From the NCBI RefSeq assembly GCF_029537735.1, contig NZ_JARPUQ010000001.1, forward strand, positions 432,965-496,964: 64,000 nucleotides of DNA, read 5' to 3'. A program made the position numbers and the translations under genes. This stretch comes from Robiginitalea aestuariiviva (lineage in GTDB: Bacteria > Bacteroidota > Bacteroidia > Flavobacteriales > Flavobacteriaceae). The notes below the pieces were generated by a model, which had not been told where the DNA came from, did not search any database, and was given only the letters and a program-made list of their open reading frames with translations. Below are positions 25,278 to 33,531 of this stretch, piece by piece; positions within the stretch are counted from its first letter, which is position 1; each line of letters opens with the position of its first letter.

Positions 25278-26573
25278 TCACAGGTCAAACAGCGATGGCA
25301 GCCAGAGGCTGAGCTGCGGGATATAGGTCACCAGGAACAGGGCGGCGATCATGGCCACAAAAAGCGGCAGCAGCGGCCGGACCACTTTCTCTATACTGGT
25401 CCGGGCAATGCCCACGCCTACAAAAAGCACGGAACCCACAGGCGGGGTACACAGCCCAATGCAGAGGTTCAGGATCATGATGATGCCGAAATGTACCGGA
25501 TCGATCCCCAGTTTGGTTACCACAGGTAAAAAGATAGGGGTAAAAATCAGAACCGCCGGTGTCATATCCATGAAAATACCCACCAGCAACAGGATCAGGT
25601 TTATCATGAGCAGGATGGCGATCTTGTTATCGGTCATGCCCAGCAGCCCTTCGCTGATCTCCTGGGGAATGTGCTCGTAGGACAGCACCCAGGACATAGA
25701 CATGGACGCCCCGATCAGCAGCATCACAATGGCCGTGGTAGACGAAGACCCAAGGATAATATGGCGGAGCTTGCCTAAGTCGATTTCCCGGTAGATGATC
25801 CCCAAAACCAGGCTGTACAATACGGCAATGGCAGAGGCCTCGGTGGCCGTGAAAATCCCGGCTACTATGCCGCCGATCACCAGTATCAGCAGAAAAAGGC
25901 TGGGCACCGCATCCACAAAGGTGCGGAAGACTTCCCGGATGCCGTACCGGCGTCCTACCCCGTAACCCTTGCGCCGCGCCCATATGGCCGCCACGGTCAT
26001 CAGCAGCAGGCCTGTCAGGATACCGGGGATATACCCGGCCAAAAAGAGGGCGGCAATGGAAGCACCCCCGCTGGCCAGGGAATAGACAATCAGGATATTA
26101 CTCGGGGGGATAACCAGGCCCGTGGTGGCCGAGGTAATGTTAACAGCCGCCCCAAAACCCCGGTCGTACCCCTGCTTTTCCATTTCCGGTCCCAGCATGG
26201 TTCCCATGGCCGAGGCGGAAGCCAGGGCAGAACCCGCAATGGCCCCCATCAGCATGGCGGATATGATGTTGATCAGGGCCAGCCCCCCGGGCAGGGCGCC
26301 CACCAGGGTCTTGGCAAAGGCGATCAGCCGGCGCGCAATCCCCCCTTGGTTCATCAGCTCCCCGGAGAGCACAAAAAAGGGAATGGCCAGCAGGGCAAAA
26401 CTATCCAGCCCTGCCGCCATGCGCTGGGCCACCGTAGTGAGGGCCGGGAGGGCCGGGAGGCTAACCAACATGGTGAGCGTGGCGGAGATGGCAATGCTCC
26501 AGGCCACGGGGGTCCCAATGGCCAGCAGGCCAACAAAACTCAGGATCAGAACCAGTAATGGGATGTATTCCAT
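25278..26573 (-). CDS. dctM: TRAP transporter large permease (DctM)
   Basis: 431 residues with about twelve membrane helices. DctM marks: IPLLVLILSFVGLLAIGTPVAW at the N-terminus, LLAIPFFVLSGELMNQGGIARRLI near 63-86, GAIAGSALASASAMGTMLGPEM near 93-130, SATTGLVIPPSNILIVY near 148-164 and CTPPVGSVLFVG near 384-395. Together with DctQ and DctP it forms a sodium-driven importer of a carboxylated substrate. Four bases follow dctQ. The operon's sugar-acid enzymes suggest a hexuronate as substrate. Confidence 0.95.
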   Translation of the reverse strand: MEYIPLLVLILSFVGLLAIGTPVAWSIAISATLTMLVSLPALPALTTVAQRMAAGLDSFALLAIPFFVLSGELMNQGGIARRLIAFAKTLVGALPGGLALINIISAMLMGAIAGSALASASAMGTMLGPEMEKQGYDRGFGAAVNITSATTGLVIPPSNILIVYSLASGGASIAALFLAGYIPGILTGLLLMTVAAIWARRKGYGVGRRYGIREVFRTFVDAVPSLFLLILVIGGIVAGIFTATEASAIAVLYSLVLGIIYREIDLGKLRHIILGSSSTTAIVMLLIGASMSMSWVLSYEHIPQEISEGLLGMTDNKIAILLMINLILLLVGIFMDMTPAVLIFTPIFLPVVTKLGIDPVHFGIIMILNLCIGLCTPPVGSVLFVGVGIARTSIEKVVRPLLPLFVAMIAALFLVTYIPQLSLWLPSLFDL

Positions 26574-26576
26574 AGG

Positions 26577-27035
26577 TCAGGGCGATAAAAGGTCCAGGGT
26601 TTTGTAATAGATAATCAGCAGGCCGCTTAAAGGCAGTACCAGGTAGACCACTGCCAGGGGCAGGCCCAGAGCTGGGGAAAACTGATCCAGCACCCAGGTA
26701 ACATATACCAGGCGAGAGCCCCCTATGATCAGCCCGAAGAAACAGAACAGGATAATCACCAGATTCACCAAAAATCCAAGGCGACGCTGGCGGGAGGGGG
26801 AAAGGCGGTTGGGGATCACATCGATGGCCACGTGCATACGTTGGCCCGAGACATAGGCCGCCCCCAGCACCCCCAGCCAGATCATCAGGTAGCGGGCCAG
26901 TTCGTCCGTAAAAGAGCTCGGGGCCCCCAGCACATAGCGGCTGAACACCTGCCAAAGCACGTTCAGTACCATGGCGGTCATCAGCACCACCAGGGTCCAT
27001 CCCAAAATCTGGTTTACGGTCTGGCGGGTTTTCAT
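26577..27035 (-). CDS. dctQ: TRAP transporter small permease (DctQ)
   Basis: 152 residues with four membrane helices (about 8-30, 45-65, 87-108 and 128-148). The family region is seen: VLWQVFSRYVLGAPSSFTDELARYLMIWLGVLGAAY near 24-60 and QRMHVAIDVI near 64-73. It docks DctP to the membrane complex. Its ATG overlaps the dctP stop by four bases. Confidence 0.92.
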   Translation of the reverse strand: MKTRQTVNQILGWTLVVLMTAMVLNVLWQVFSRYVLGAPSSFTDELARYLMIWLGVLGAAYVSGQRMHVAIDVIPNRLSPSRQRRLGFLVNLVIILFCFFGLIIGGSRLVYVTWVLDQFSPALGLPLAVVYLVLPLSGLLIIYYKTLDLLSP

Positions 27036-28006
27036 GGGTCAGGGGTTGCTTGGATTTGACGGATCAGACGGTTCAGGGTGGTATCGGCCTCATACAGGGC
27101 ATAGGCCTCTTGTGACATCTCCCGAAACGGGGCCTTGTCCGGGCGGGATACCTCCACCCCCGCCTTGCGGACAGCGGCCAGGGCCTCGGCTTCGGCCAGG
27201 GCCCAGAGCTCCCGCTGGTAGGCGATCGATTCCTGCGCGGCCTGGCGCAGCCAGGATTGTTCTTCGGTGCTCAGGGTATCCCAGAATTGCGTGCCCGCAA
27301 TAAGTACATCCGGGGAAAAGGTATGTTCGTCCAGAGCATAGTATTTACACACTTCGTAGTGGCGGGCCAGGTAGAAACTGGGCGGGTTGTTTTCCGCCGC
27401 GTCCACCACGCCCTGTTGCAGGGCCGTATACAATTCGCCCCAGGAAATCGGGGTGGGAGACCCCCCCATACTCCGGATCATATTGATGGCCGTAACACTT
27501 TCCATCACCCGGACCTTCAAACCTTTCAGATCGTCCGGATGGGTAACGGGACGGGCCATGGTATAGAAGCTGCGGTAACCGGCATCGTAAAATCCCAGCC
27601 CCTTCAGCCAGTATTTAAGGCCATCGTCCAGCAATTCCTGCCCAATGGATCCATCCAGAACGGCAAAGGCATGCCCCCGGTTCCGGAAGAGGTAGGGCAG
27701 GCCCAGGATGCGGGTTTTGGGCGCAAAATTTTCGAGCGTTGCCACGGAAACCTTGGTCATGTCCAGGGTCCCTATTTGCAGCAATTCCAGAATTTCCCGT
27801 TCGCTGCCCAACTGCTGGTTGGGATAAATCTCCAGGCGCATCCGCCCCTCGGAAAGCTTTTCCAGGTCTTCCCCCATACGCATCATGGCCTGGTGAACGG
27901 AATGGGTCACATCCAGGCTATGGGCCAGGCGCACAAACCGCACCTCTGCCTGGGGCCGGCACCCGACCAATAGAAGTATCCCGAGGAAGGCGATGACCCA
28001 TCTCAT
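27032..28006 (-). CDS. dctP: TRAP transporter substrate-binding protein (DctP)
   Basis: 324 residues with a lipoprotein signal (lipobox LLVGC), so lipid-anchored rather than free in the periplasm. DctP features: RLAHSLDVTHSVHQAM near 26-41, LEIYPNQQLGSEREILE near 58-74, GLPYLFRNRGHA near 100-111, the DDLKGLKVRVME block near 158-169 with the conserved Arg that binds substrate carboxylate, SWGELYTALQQGVVDAAENNP near 188-208, and a SLEEQ-like C-terminal helix. Hexuronate-binding relatives are common in the family, and the operon context (uxaC, kdgK, eda) agrees. Confidence 0.93.
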   Translation of the reverse strand: MRWVIAFLGILLLVGCRPQAEVRFVRLAHSLDVTHSVHQAMMRMGEDLEKLSEGRMRLEIYPNQQLGSEREILELLQIGTLDMTKVSVATLENFAPKTRILGLPYLFRNRGHAFAVLDGSIGQELLDDGLKYWLKGLGFYDAGYRSFYTMARPVTHPDDLKGLKVRVMESVTAINMIRSMGGSPTPISWGELYTALQQGVVDAAENNPPSFYLARHYEVCKYYALDEHTFSPDVLIAGTQFWDTLSTEEQSWLRQAAQESIAYQRELWALAEAEALAAVRKAGVEVSRPDKAPFREMSQEAYALYEADTTLNRLIRQIQATPDP

Positions 28007-28009
28007 ACC

Positions 28010-28678
28010 CTAAGCCCGGATTTGCCTGATGGTTTGCAGGGTTTGACGTACCTGTTCCTCAAGGGAGGCAAAATCCCCGGCCTGCAGCAGGGAGGCCGTA
28101 ATGAGTTTGGAGCCCATCCCCACGCAACTCACCCCGGCGCCAAACCAGGCCTTCAGGTTATCGGGGTCGGTACTCACCCCGCCCGTGGGCATAATACTGG
28201 TCCAGGGCTGAGGGCCTTTAACCGCCTTGACAAAGCCCGGGCCGTAAACATCTCCAGGAAACAATTTGATGATTTCGCACCCCAGTTCCTCGGCCCGGTT
28301 AATTTCGGTCACAGAACCGCACCCGGCGGACCAGAGCACTTTCCTGCGGTTGCAAACCAGGGCAATATCTTCCCTGAGGGATGGGGTAACTACAAAGTCG
28401 GCGCCCATGCGCATATAATGGGAGGCGGCGGCGGCATCGGTGATGGAGCCTACGCCCAGGGCCATTTCGGGGAGTTCTGCGGCTACAAAACGGCTGAGCT
28501 GGGCATATACCTCATGGGCAAAGTCTCCCCGGGCCGTAAATTCCAGCAGCCGGGCCCCGCCTCGGTAACAGGCGGCAACCACCTGTTTGCACAGTTCGGC
28601 GTCCGGGTGGTAGAAGAGGGGCACCAGGCCGGTCGCTTCCATTTTTTGCGCCACTTCCAATCGTGTAAATCGTGCCAT
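28010..28678 (-). CDS. eda: 2-dehydro-3-deoxy-phosphogluconate aldolase (bifunctional KDPG/KHG type)
   Basis: Splits KDPG to pyruvate and glyceraldehyde-3-phosphate. 222 residues from the ATG at 28678; the frame extends 30 codons further back into kdgK, which is not family-like. Seen: GLVPLFYHPDAEL near 17-29, LLEFTARGDF near 45-54 with the conserved Glu, GVGSITDA near 82-89, FVVTPSL near 104-110, IKLFPGDVYGPGFVKA near 143-158 with the Lys that forms the Schiff base nearby, and MPTGGV near 171-176. The FTARGDF version (instead of TLRT) is typical of Bacteroidota. Between kdgK and dctP in the operon. Confidence 0.92.
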   Translation of the reverse strand: MARFTRLEVAQKMEATGLVPLFYHPDAELCKQVVAACYRGGARLLEFTARGDFAHEVYAQLSRFVAAELPEMALGVGSITDAAAASHYMRMGADFVVTPSLREDIALVCNRRKVLWSAGCGSVTEINRAEELGCEIIKLFPGDVYGPGFVKAVKGPQPWTSIMPTGGVSTDPDNLKAWFGAGVSCVGMGSKLITASLLQAGDFASLEEQVRQTLQTIRQIRA

Positions 28679-28694
28679 AATTCGAAGTTTAAAT

Positions 28695-29735
28695 TTAACG
28701 GACCACGCGCCCGGAAGCATCGCCTCCCATGAGTTTTTCCACCTCCGCCACCGTGACCAGGTTGGCATCGCCTACAATGGTATGCTTCAGGCAGGAGGCG
28801 GCCACGGCAAAGTCCAAAGCCTTCTGGTCGTTGCCCGGGTAGGTGAGCAGGCCATAAATGAGCCCCCCCATAAAGGAGTCCCCGCCGCCCACACGGTCTA
28901 CAATATGCGTAATCTGATACTGGCGTGAGCTGTACAGGGTCTCCCCGTCGTAGAGCACCCCGGCCCAGGTGTTGTGTGAGGCCGAGAGGGAACCGCGCAG
29001 GGTGGTGATCACTTTTTTAGCCTTGGGAAAACGAGCCATCATCTGGGTGCAGACACTGCGGAAGGCCTCCGCCTGCACCGCATCCCCGTGCCGGGTCACA
29101 TCCAGGCCTTCGGGTTTGATCCCGAAATGTTTTTCGGCATCTTCTTCATTCCCCAGGATGATATCGCAATAGGCTGTGAGTTCGGACATGATCCCTTCGG
29201 ACGCCACCCCGTACTTCCAGAGTTTGGCCCGGTAGTTCAGGTCGGTGGAAATGGTAATCCCCATGCGGCTGGCCACTTGTACCGCTTCCAGACAGGCATC
29301 TGCCGCACCCTGGGAAATGGCCGGGGTAATCCCGGTCCAGTGGAACCACTGGGCATCGGCAAATACGGCCTCCCAATCTACCATACCCGGGCCGATTTCG
29401 GCCATGGCCGAATGGGCCCGGTCGTAAACCACCTTGCTGCCGCGGCTAACGGCCCCGGTTTCCAGGAAATAAATCCCGAGCCGGTCGCCCCCGAAAATAA
29501 TCTGGTCCGTACCTACACCCCGTTTGCGCAATTCCATACGGGCACATTGCCCCAGGTCATTGTCGGGCAGGCGGGTCACAAAGTCCACGGGCAGCCCGTA
29601 ATTGGCCAGGGACACGGCCACATTCGATTCGCCTCCCCCGTACACCACGTCAAAATGGTTGGCCTGGGAAAAGCGGAGGAACCCTGGCGGGGATAACCGG
29701 AGCATGATCTCGCCAAAGGTGACTATTTTCTTCAT
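28695..29735 (-). CDS. kdgK: 2-keto-3-deoxygluconate kinase (PfkB family)
   Basis: Phosphorylates KDG to KDPG with ATP. 346 residues. PfkB-family marks: the N-terminal GEIMLRLSPPG at 8-18, GGGESNVAVSLANYGL near 33-48 with the sugar-binding Gly and Asn, an ITTLRGSLSAS region near 240-250, and the DRVGGGDSFMGGLIYGL segment near 278-294 with the catalytic Asp in the GGGDS loop. The short two-residue overlap with uxaC (four bases) implies coupled translation. Confidence 0.93.
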   Translation of the reverse strand: MKKIVTFGEIMLRLSPPGFLRFSQANHFDVVYGGGESNVAVSLANYGLPVDFVTRLPDNDLGQCARMELRKRGVGTDQIIFGGDRLGIYFLETGAVSRGSKVVYDRAHSAMAEIGPGMVDWEAVFADAQWFHWTGITPAISQGAADACLEAVQVASRMGITISTDLNYRAKLWKYGVASEGIMSELTAYCDIILGNEEDAEKHFGIKPEGLDVTRHGDAVQAEAFRSVCTQMMARFPKAKKVITTLRGSLSASHNTWAGVLYDGETLYSSRQYQITHIVDRVGGGDSFMGGLIYGLLTYPGNDQKALDFAVAASCLKHTIVGDANLVTVAEVEKLMGGDASGRVVR

Positions 29736-31147
29736 GGGCTTATATGGTCTTTAAATTCGAAATAAGATAAGGCATTGCCGTAGCAGATATCCTGTACAAT
29801 CCCGCCGATATGATCCAGGTCTGTGGGCAGGAGCCCGCGCTGTATATCCTCCCCGAAAAGCTGGCAGACCAGCCGGCGGAAGTACTCATGACGGGGAAAG
29901 GAAAGGAGGCTCCTGGAATCCGTTAGCATGCCTACAAAAGTGCTGATGAGCCCCATTTGGGACAAAGCCTCCATCTGCTGCCGCATACCGTCCAACTGGT
30001 CGTTGAACCACCACCCGGAGCCGAACTGTACTTTCCCGCGGCTACTGCCATCATTAAAGTTCCCCGCCATGGTGGCAAATACCTCGTTCCAGGCAGGATT
30101 CAGGGTATACAGTACTGTTTTGGTCAGTTGGTCGGACTGGTCCAGGGTATCCAGAAAGGCCGCAAGCCTGCGCGCCTGTGAAAAATCCCCGATAGAATCG
30201 AAACCGGTGTTGGGCCCAAGCTGATCCAGTAGCCTGCTGCTGGCATTGCGCAGGGCGCCCAGGTGAAATTGCTGCACCCACCCCCTGCGGTGATAGGACC
30301 TGCAAAGCTCCAGCAACAAACCATATTGCAGGCTTTCCCAGGCTTCAGGGGAAACACGCCCCCCCTGGCGCAACTTCAGGAATACGGCCTCCGGATTGGT
30401 GGCGTCTGGCCCCGGCATGGGCAAATGCTCCAGCCCATGATCACTCAGACGGCACCCAAGGGCCTGGAATGCATCCATGCGCATTTCCAGGGCCTGCAAG
30501 AGGTCTGAATAGGTTTTTATTTGTACCCCGCTGGCTGCTTCCAGCCGGTCCAGGTAAGCATTGTAGGTCTCCGGGGGGGCAGGAGTATAGGCCAGGTCCG
30601 GCCTGAAGGCAGGCAACATCCGGGGCGCTATGCCATCCGCCCGGGCTTTTTCATGCCACTGCAGGGAGTCTGCCGGGTCGTCCGTAGTACAGACGACTTC
30701 GACCTTCATCTGTTGCAATAGGCCCTGGGCTCCGAAACCAGCGCCAGCCAGCTTATCACTTGCCAGGGCATAGACCTCATCTGCATGGTCCGCATTCAGC
30801 ATACCATCCCAGTCAAAATACCGCAGCAGTTCCAGGTGGGTCCAGTGGAAGAGCGGGTTGCGTATGGTTTGCGGAACACAGGCAGCCCACTTTCGAAACT
30901 TCTCCCGGTCCGGGGCATTCCCTGTAATAAAGGCTTCCGGTACCCCCAGCGTACGCATGGCCCGCCATTTATAATGGTCCCCTTCCAGCCAGGCCTGGCT
31001 CAGATTTTCAAAACGATGGTCTGTAGCCACCTGCTCGGGATCCAGGTGGTTGTGGTAATCCAGAATGGGCAAATCTGCGGCATACTCATGGTAAAGACGC
31101 TCCGCAAATGCATTTTCCAATAAGAAATGGTCGGTTATAAAAGACAT
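29732..31147 (-). CDS. uxaC: Glucuronate/galacturonate isomerase
   Basis: Converts D-glucuronate to D-fructuronate and D-galacturonate to D-tagaturonate. 471 residues from the ATG at 31147 (a GTG-like extension to 31165 adds six residues and is less likely). Seen: ITDHFLLENAFAERLYHEYA at the start, ILDYHNHLDP near 27-36 with the metal His pair, EVVCTTDDPADSLQWH near 163-178, a MRPDLAY-type AFRPDLAYTP near 188-197, HLGALRNASSR near 296-306, and MLTDSRSLLSFPRHEYFRR near 407-425. Lengths and motifs match UxaC of the amidohydrolase superfamily. First gene of the operon; a -7-like box is at 31181-31188. Confidence 0.96.
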   Translation of the reverse strand: MSFITDHFLLENAFAERLYHEYAADLPILDYHNHLDPEQVATDHRFENLSQAWLEGDHYKWRAMRTLGVPEAFITGNAPDREKFRKWAACVPQTIRNPLFHWTHLELLRYFDWDGMLNADHADEVYALASDKLAGAGFGAQGLLQQMKVEVVCTTDDPADSLQWHEKARADGIAPRMLPAFRPDLAYTPAPPETYNAYLDRLEAASGVQIKTYSDLLQALEMRMDAFQALGCRLSDHGLEHLPMPGPDATNPEAVFLKLRQGGRVSPEAWESLQYGLLLELCRSYHRRGWVQQFHLGALRNASSRLLDQLGPNTGFDSIGDFSQARRLAAFLDTLDQSDQLTKTVLYTLNPAWNEVFATMAGNFNDGSSRGKVQFGSGWWFNDQLDGMRQQMEALSQMGLISTFVGMLTDSRSLLSFPRHEYFRRLVCQLFGEDIQRGLLPTDLDHIGGIVQDICYGNALSYFEFKDHISP

Positions 31148-31180
31148 TCCGTCAGGCTTGGGCACTGTGCCATTAGGTGT

Positions 31181-31188
31181 TAAAGATA
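31181..31188 (-). promoter_or_regulatory. Putative -7 box of the uronate operon
   Basis: TATCTTTA on the minus strand, 33 bases before the uxaC ATG. A TTG lies 24 bases upstream of it, slightly beyond the usual 17-23. The region behind it (31230-31275) holds repeated AATCGA words (CAATCGATTC and AAATCGAATC) that could be an operator; low confidence. Confidence 0.45.
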
Positions 31189-31354
31189 CACCTCGAGGTC
31201 ATAGAAAAAAAACAATTCCCGGACTTCAGGGCATTTTTTGCAATCGATTCCGTAAATCGAATCAAAATGCACGGAGCATCTTTAAAACCCCACTATACAA
31301 GGGAATTATACCCGCCGGCGCTCCTACACCAGTAGCCATAAGGGATTTGCCCCA

Positions 31355-31402
31355 ATTCCGGGTTTGACACGACAGGGAATCACACAATTCCGAACCCGGA
31401 AT
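31355..31402. repeat. Nested inverted repeats downstream of the small membrane protein gene
   Basis: ATTCCGGGTT (31355-31364) and AACCCGGAAT (31393-31402) are perfect inverted repeats; inside them GGAAT and ATTCC make a second pair. The right arm touches the stop codon of the 73-residue gene. No T run follows on either strand, so termination is possible but not clear. Confidence 0.45.
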
Positions 31403-31623
31403 CAGGTCAGTTGCAGCAAAAGGGCAATAATCAGCGTAATGAGGAGGCAACACACCACCAGCAGGCTGATGATGAGTTTGAACATCATGGACATGGAATC
31501 CCCAAAACGTTGCACCAGTTTAAAAGTTTCGGTCTGGTAAAACAATTGGGAAATTTGCAGGTCCTTGGAATCCATCAGGCGTTGTGATCGCACAAAGCCT
31601 GGGAGCGAGTTTTTGGATTTCAT
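31402..31623 (-). CDS. Small single-helix membrane protein, 73 residues
   Basis: ATG start, TGA stop. Residues 1-47 are polar and probably helical (FYQTETFKLVQRFGD); residues 48-72 form one strong hydrophobic helix at the C-terminus (LIISLLVVCCLLITLII). It is tail-anchored in form. No family recognised. It lies alone between the uronate operon promoter region and the tRNA-Leu gene; the 248 bases after it (31624-31871) show nothing else convincing apart from the tRNA terminator. Confidence 0.65.
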   Translation of the reverse strand: MKSKNSLPGFVRSQRLMDSKDLQISQLFYQTETFKLVQRFGDSMSMMFKLIISLLVVCCLLITLIIALLLQLT

Positions 31624-31841
31624 GAGCTAGGTTGGTTAGGGAACTTTTCAAATGTCAATTTAACATTTTATTTGAACCCCTTCCAAATATTTCCTGTTTT
31701 TCGCCAAAGGACATCGCAGGTGAATTCCCTATACTCCCATTCCTCCCCAGGGGTTAGTCCCCGTTCCCCGCAGGCAGAAACCTATCGCGTTTTCTGTAAG
31801 CACATGAAAAACGCAAAGCCACCCCAATTGGGGATAAAAAA

Positions 31842-31861
31842 AGGCCTCCCGAAGGAGGCCT
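31842..31861 (-). terminator. Terminator of the second tRNA-Leu gene
   Basis: Perfect eight-base stem AGGCCTCC / GGAGGCCT with loop CGAA, followed on the minus strand by seven T. It lies ten bases past the tRNA. Confidence 0.82.
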
Positions 31862-31871
31862 GAAGCCGAAG

Positions 31872-31953
31872 TGCAGGCGGAGGGACTCGAACCCACACAC
31901 CTCGCGGCACTAGATCCTAAATCTAGCGTGTCTACCAATTCCACCACGCCTGC
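31872..31953 (-). tRNA. tRNA-Leu (anticodon UAG)
   Basis: Minus strand: acceptor GCAGGCG pairs perfectly with CGCCTGC, D-loop GGTAGACA, anticodon stem CTAGA/TCTAG around TTTAGGA (anticodon TAG), variable arm GCCGCGAGGTG and T-arm GTGGGTTCGAGTCCCTC. About 82 bases, no encoded CCA. Confidence 0.95.
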
Positions 31954-32023
31954 AAAAGGACTGCAAATATAGCGGAATTCGCAATACAGCCTCCAAGTAT
32001 TTTCCAAAATTACACCGCTTTCG

Positions 32024-32031
32024 TACCTTAG
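32024..32031 (+). promoter_or_regulatory. Putative -7 box of the M20 dipeptidase
   Basis: TACCTTAG, one mismatch to TAnnTTTG, 23 bases before the ATG at 32055; the same octamer stands ahead of ccoI. Confidence 0.4.
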
Positions 32032-32054
32032 TAGGATCATTAAATAAAGACCCC

Positions 32055-33452
32055 ATGACTTCCATTTCGGACTATATTCAGACCCATCGAGACCGTTTTA
32101 TCCAGGAACTTATGGCCCTGCTGCGCCATCCTTCCGTAAGTGCGGATTCCGCATACAGCCAGGATGTACTGGACACGGCCCAGGCCGTGGCGAAAGCCTT
32201 GCGGGAAGCGGGTTGCGACCAGGTTGAGGTGTGTGAAACTGAAGGATACCCCATTGTGTACGGGGAAAAGCGTATGGGGGACCACCTGCCTACCGTATTG
32301 GTCTACGGCCACTATGACGTACAACCCCCGGACCCCATGGAGCTCTGGGATACGGCCCCCTTTGAACCCGAGATCCGGAAAACCGCCTTACATCCTGAGG
32401 GCGCCATTTTTGCCAGGGGGGCGGCCGACGACAAAGGGCAGTTTTTTATGCATGTAAAGGCCCTGGAATATATGGTTCGCAACAACGCCCTGCCCTGCAA
32501 CGTCAAATTTATGATCGAGGGGGAAGAAGAGGTGGGCAGTACCAGCCTTTCCGCCTTTGTGCGCGAAAACCGCGAAAAACTGGCCAATGACGTGATCCTG
32601 ATTTCGGATACGGGTATGATCGGGCGGGACGTCCCTTCCATCACAACAGGCCTGCGCGGACTCAGTTACGTAGAGGTAACCGTAACCGGCCCTAACCGGG
32701 ACCTCCACTCCGGGCTTTACGGTGGGGCGGTGGCCAACCCTATCAACATCCTGGCCAAAATGATTGCCTCCCTGCACGACGAAAACAACCACATCACCAT
32801 CCCCGGATTCTACGACAGGGTGCAGGAACTCACTGCCGAAGAACGCCAGCTCATGGCCGAAGCCCCTTTTGACCTACAGGAATACAAGGATGCCCTTAAC
32901 ATTGATGCGGTGTATGGGGAAAAGGGATATACCACCAACGAGCGCAACGCCATCCGGCCCACCCTGGATGTGAACGGCATCTGGGGCGGATACATTGGCG
33001 AAGGGGCCAAAACCGTTATCCCCAGCCAGGCCCACGCCAAGATTTCGATGCGCCTGGTCCCGGACCAGGACTGGCATGAGATCACCCGGTTGTTTACGGA
33101 GCATTTTGAGCGCATTGCCCCTGCAGGCGTTCGGGTAAAGGTGACACCCCACCATGGCGGGCAGGCGTATGTGACGCCTATAGACCACATCGGGTACCAG
33201 GCGGCCAGCAAAGCCTATGAAACCACCTTTGGAAAAATCCCGGTTCCGCAAAGGGGCGGCGGCAGCATCCCGATTGTAGCCCTGTTCGAGAAAGAACTGG
33301 AGAGCAAGACCATCCTGATGGGCTTTGGCCTGGACAGCGATGCCATCCACTCCCCCAACGAACATTACGGCCTATTCAATTACCTGAAAGGCATAGAAAC
33401 CATCCCGTTGTTTTACCAGCACTACACAGAATTGGCTACCAAAGGCGCATAA
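32055..33452 (+). CDS. M20/M25/M40 family dipeptidase
   Basis: 465-residue cytoplasmic metallopeptidase. Two-zinc motifs seen in order: VYGHYDVQPPDP near 83-94 (first His and Asp), GAADDKGQFFMH near 121-132 (bridging Asp), EGEEEVGS near 156-163 (catalytic Glu pair), SDTGM near 187-191, and GGSIPIVALF near 404-413 followed by SDAIHSPNEHYGL near 431-443 with the last His. The dimerisation lid domain lies between about 205 and 370. This layout is that of carnosinase/PepV-like dipeptidases; the natural dipeptide is not known. Monocistronic. Confidence 0.93.
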   Translation: MTSISDYIQTHRDRFIQELMALLRHPSVSADSAYSQDVLDTAQAVAKALREAGCDQVEVCETEGYPIVYGEKRMGDHLPTVLVYGHYDVQPPDPMELWDTAPFEPEIRKTALHPEGAIFARGAADDKGQFFMHVKALEYMVRNNALPCNVKFMIEGEEEVGSTSLSAFVRENREKLANDVILISDTGMIGRDVPSITTGLRGLSYVEVTVTGPNRDLHSGLYGGAVANPINILAKMIASLHDENNHITIPGFYDRVQELTAEERQLMAEAPFDLQEYKDALNIDAVYGEKGYTTNERNAIRPTLDVNGIWGGYIGEGAKTVIPSQAHAKISMRLVPDQDWHEITRLFTEHFERIAPAGVRVKVTPHHGGQAYVTPIDHIGYQAASKAYETTFGKIPVPQRGGGSIPIVALFEKELESKTILMGFGLDSDAIHSPNEHYGLFNYLKGIETIPLFYQHYTELATKGA

Positions 33453-33531
33453 CCCCAAAATTACCGACAGGGTCACGTAACAATTCCCCAAAGGCTGCGT
33501 TCTAATAGGTACATCAAAAACGAACGCTATT

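Noticed and set aside
31230-31275. AATCGA words as an uxaC operator
   Set aside because: The arms are neither a clean direct nor a clean inverted repeat; kept only as a note in the promoter entry.
31729-32040. Open frame on the minus strand over the second tRNA-Leu with a similar VELVDTL motif
   Set aside because: Same tRNA translation artefact; no protein signal of its own.
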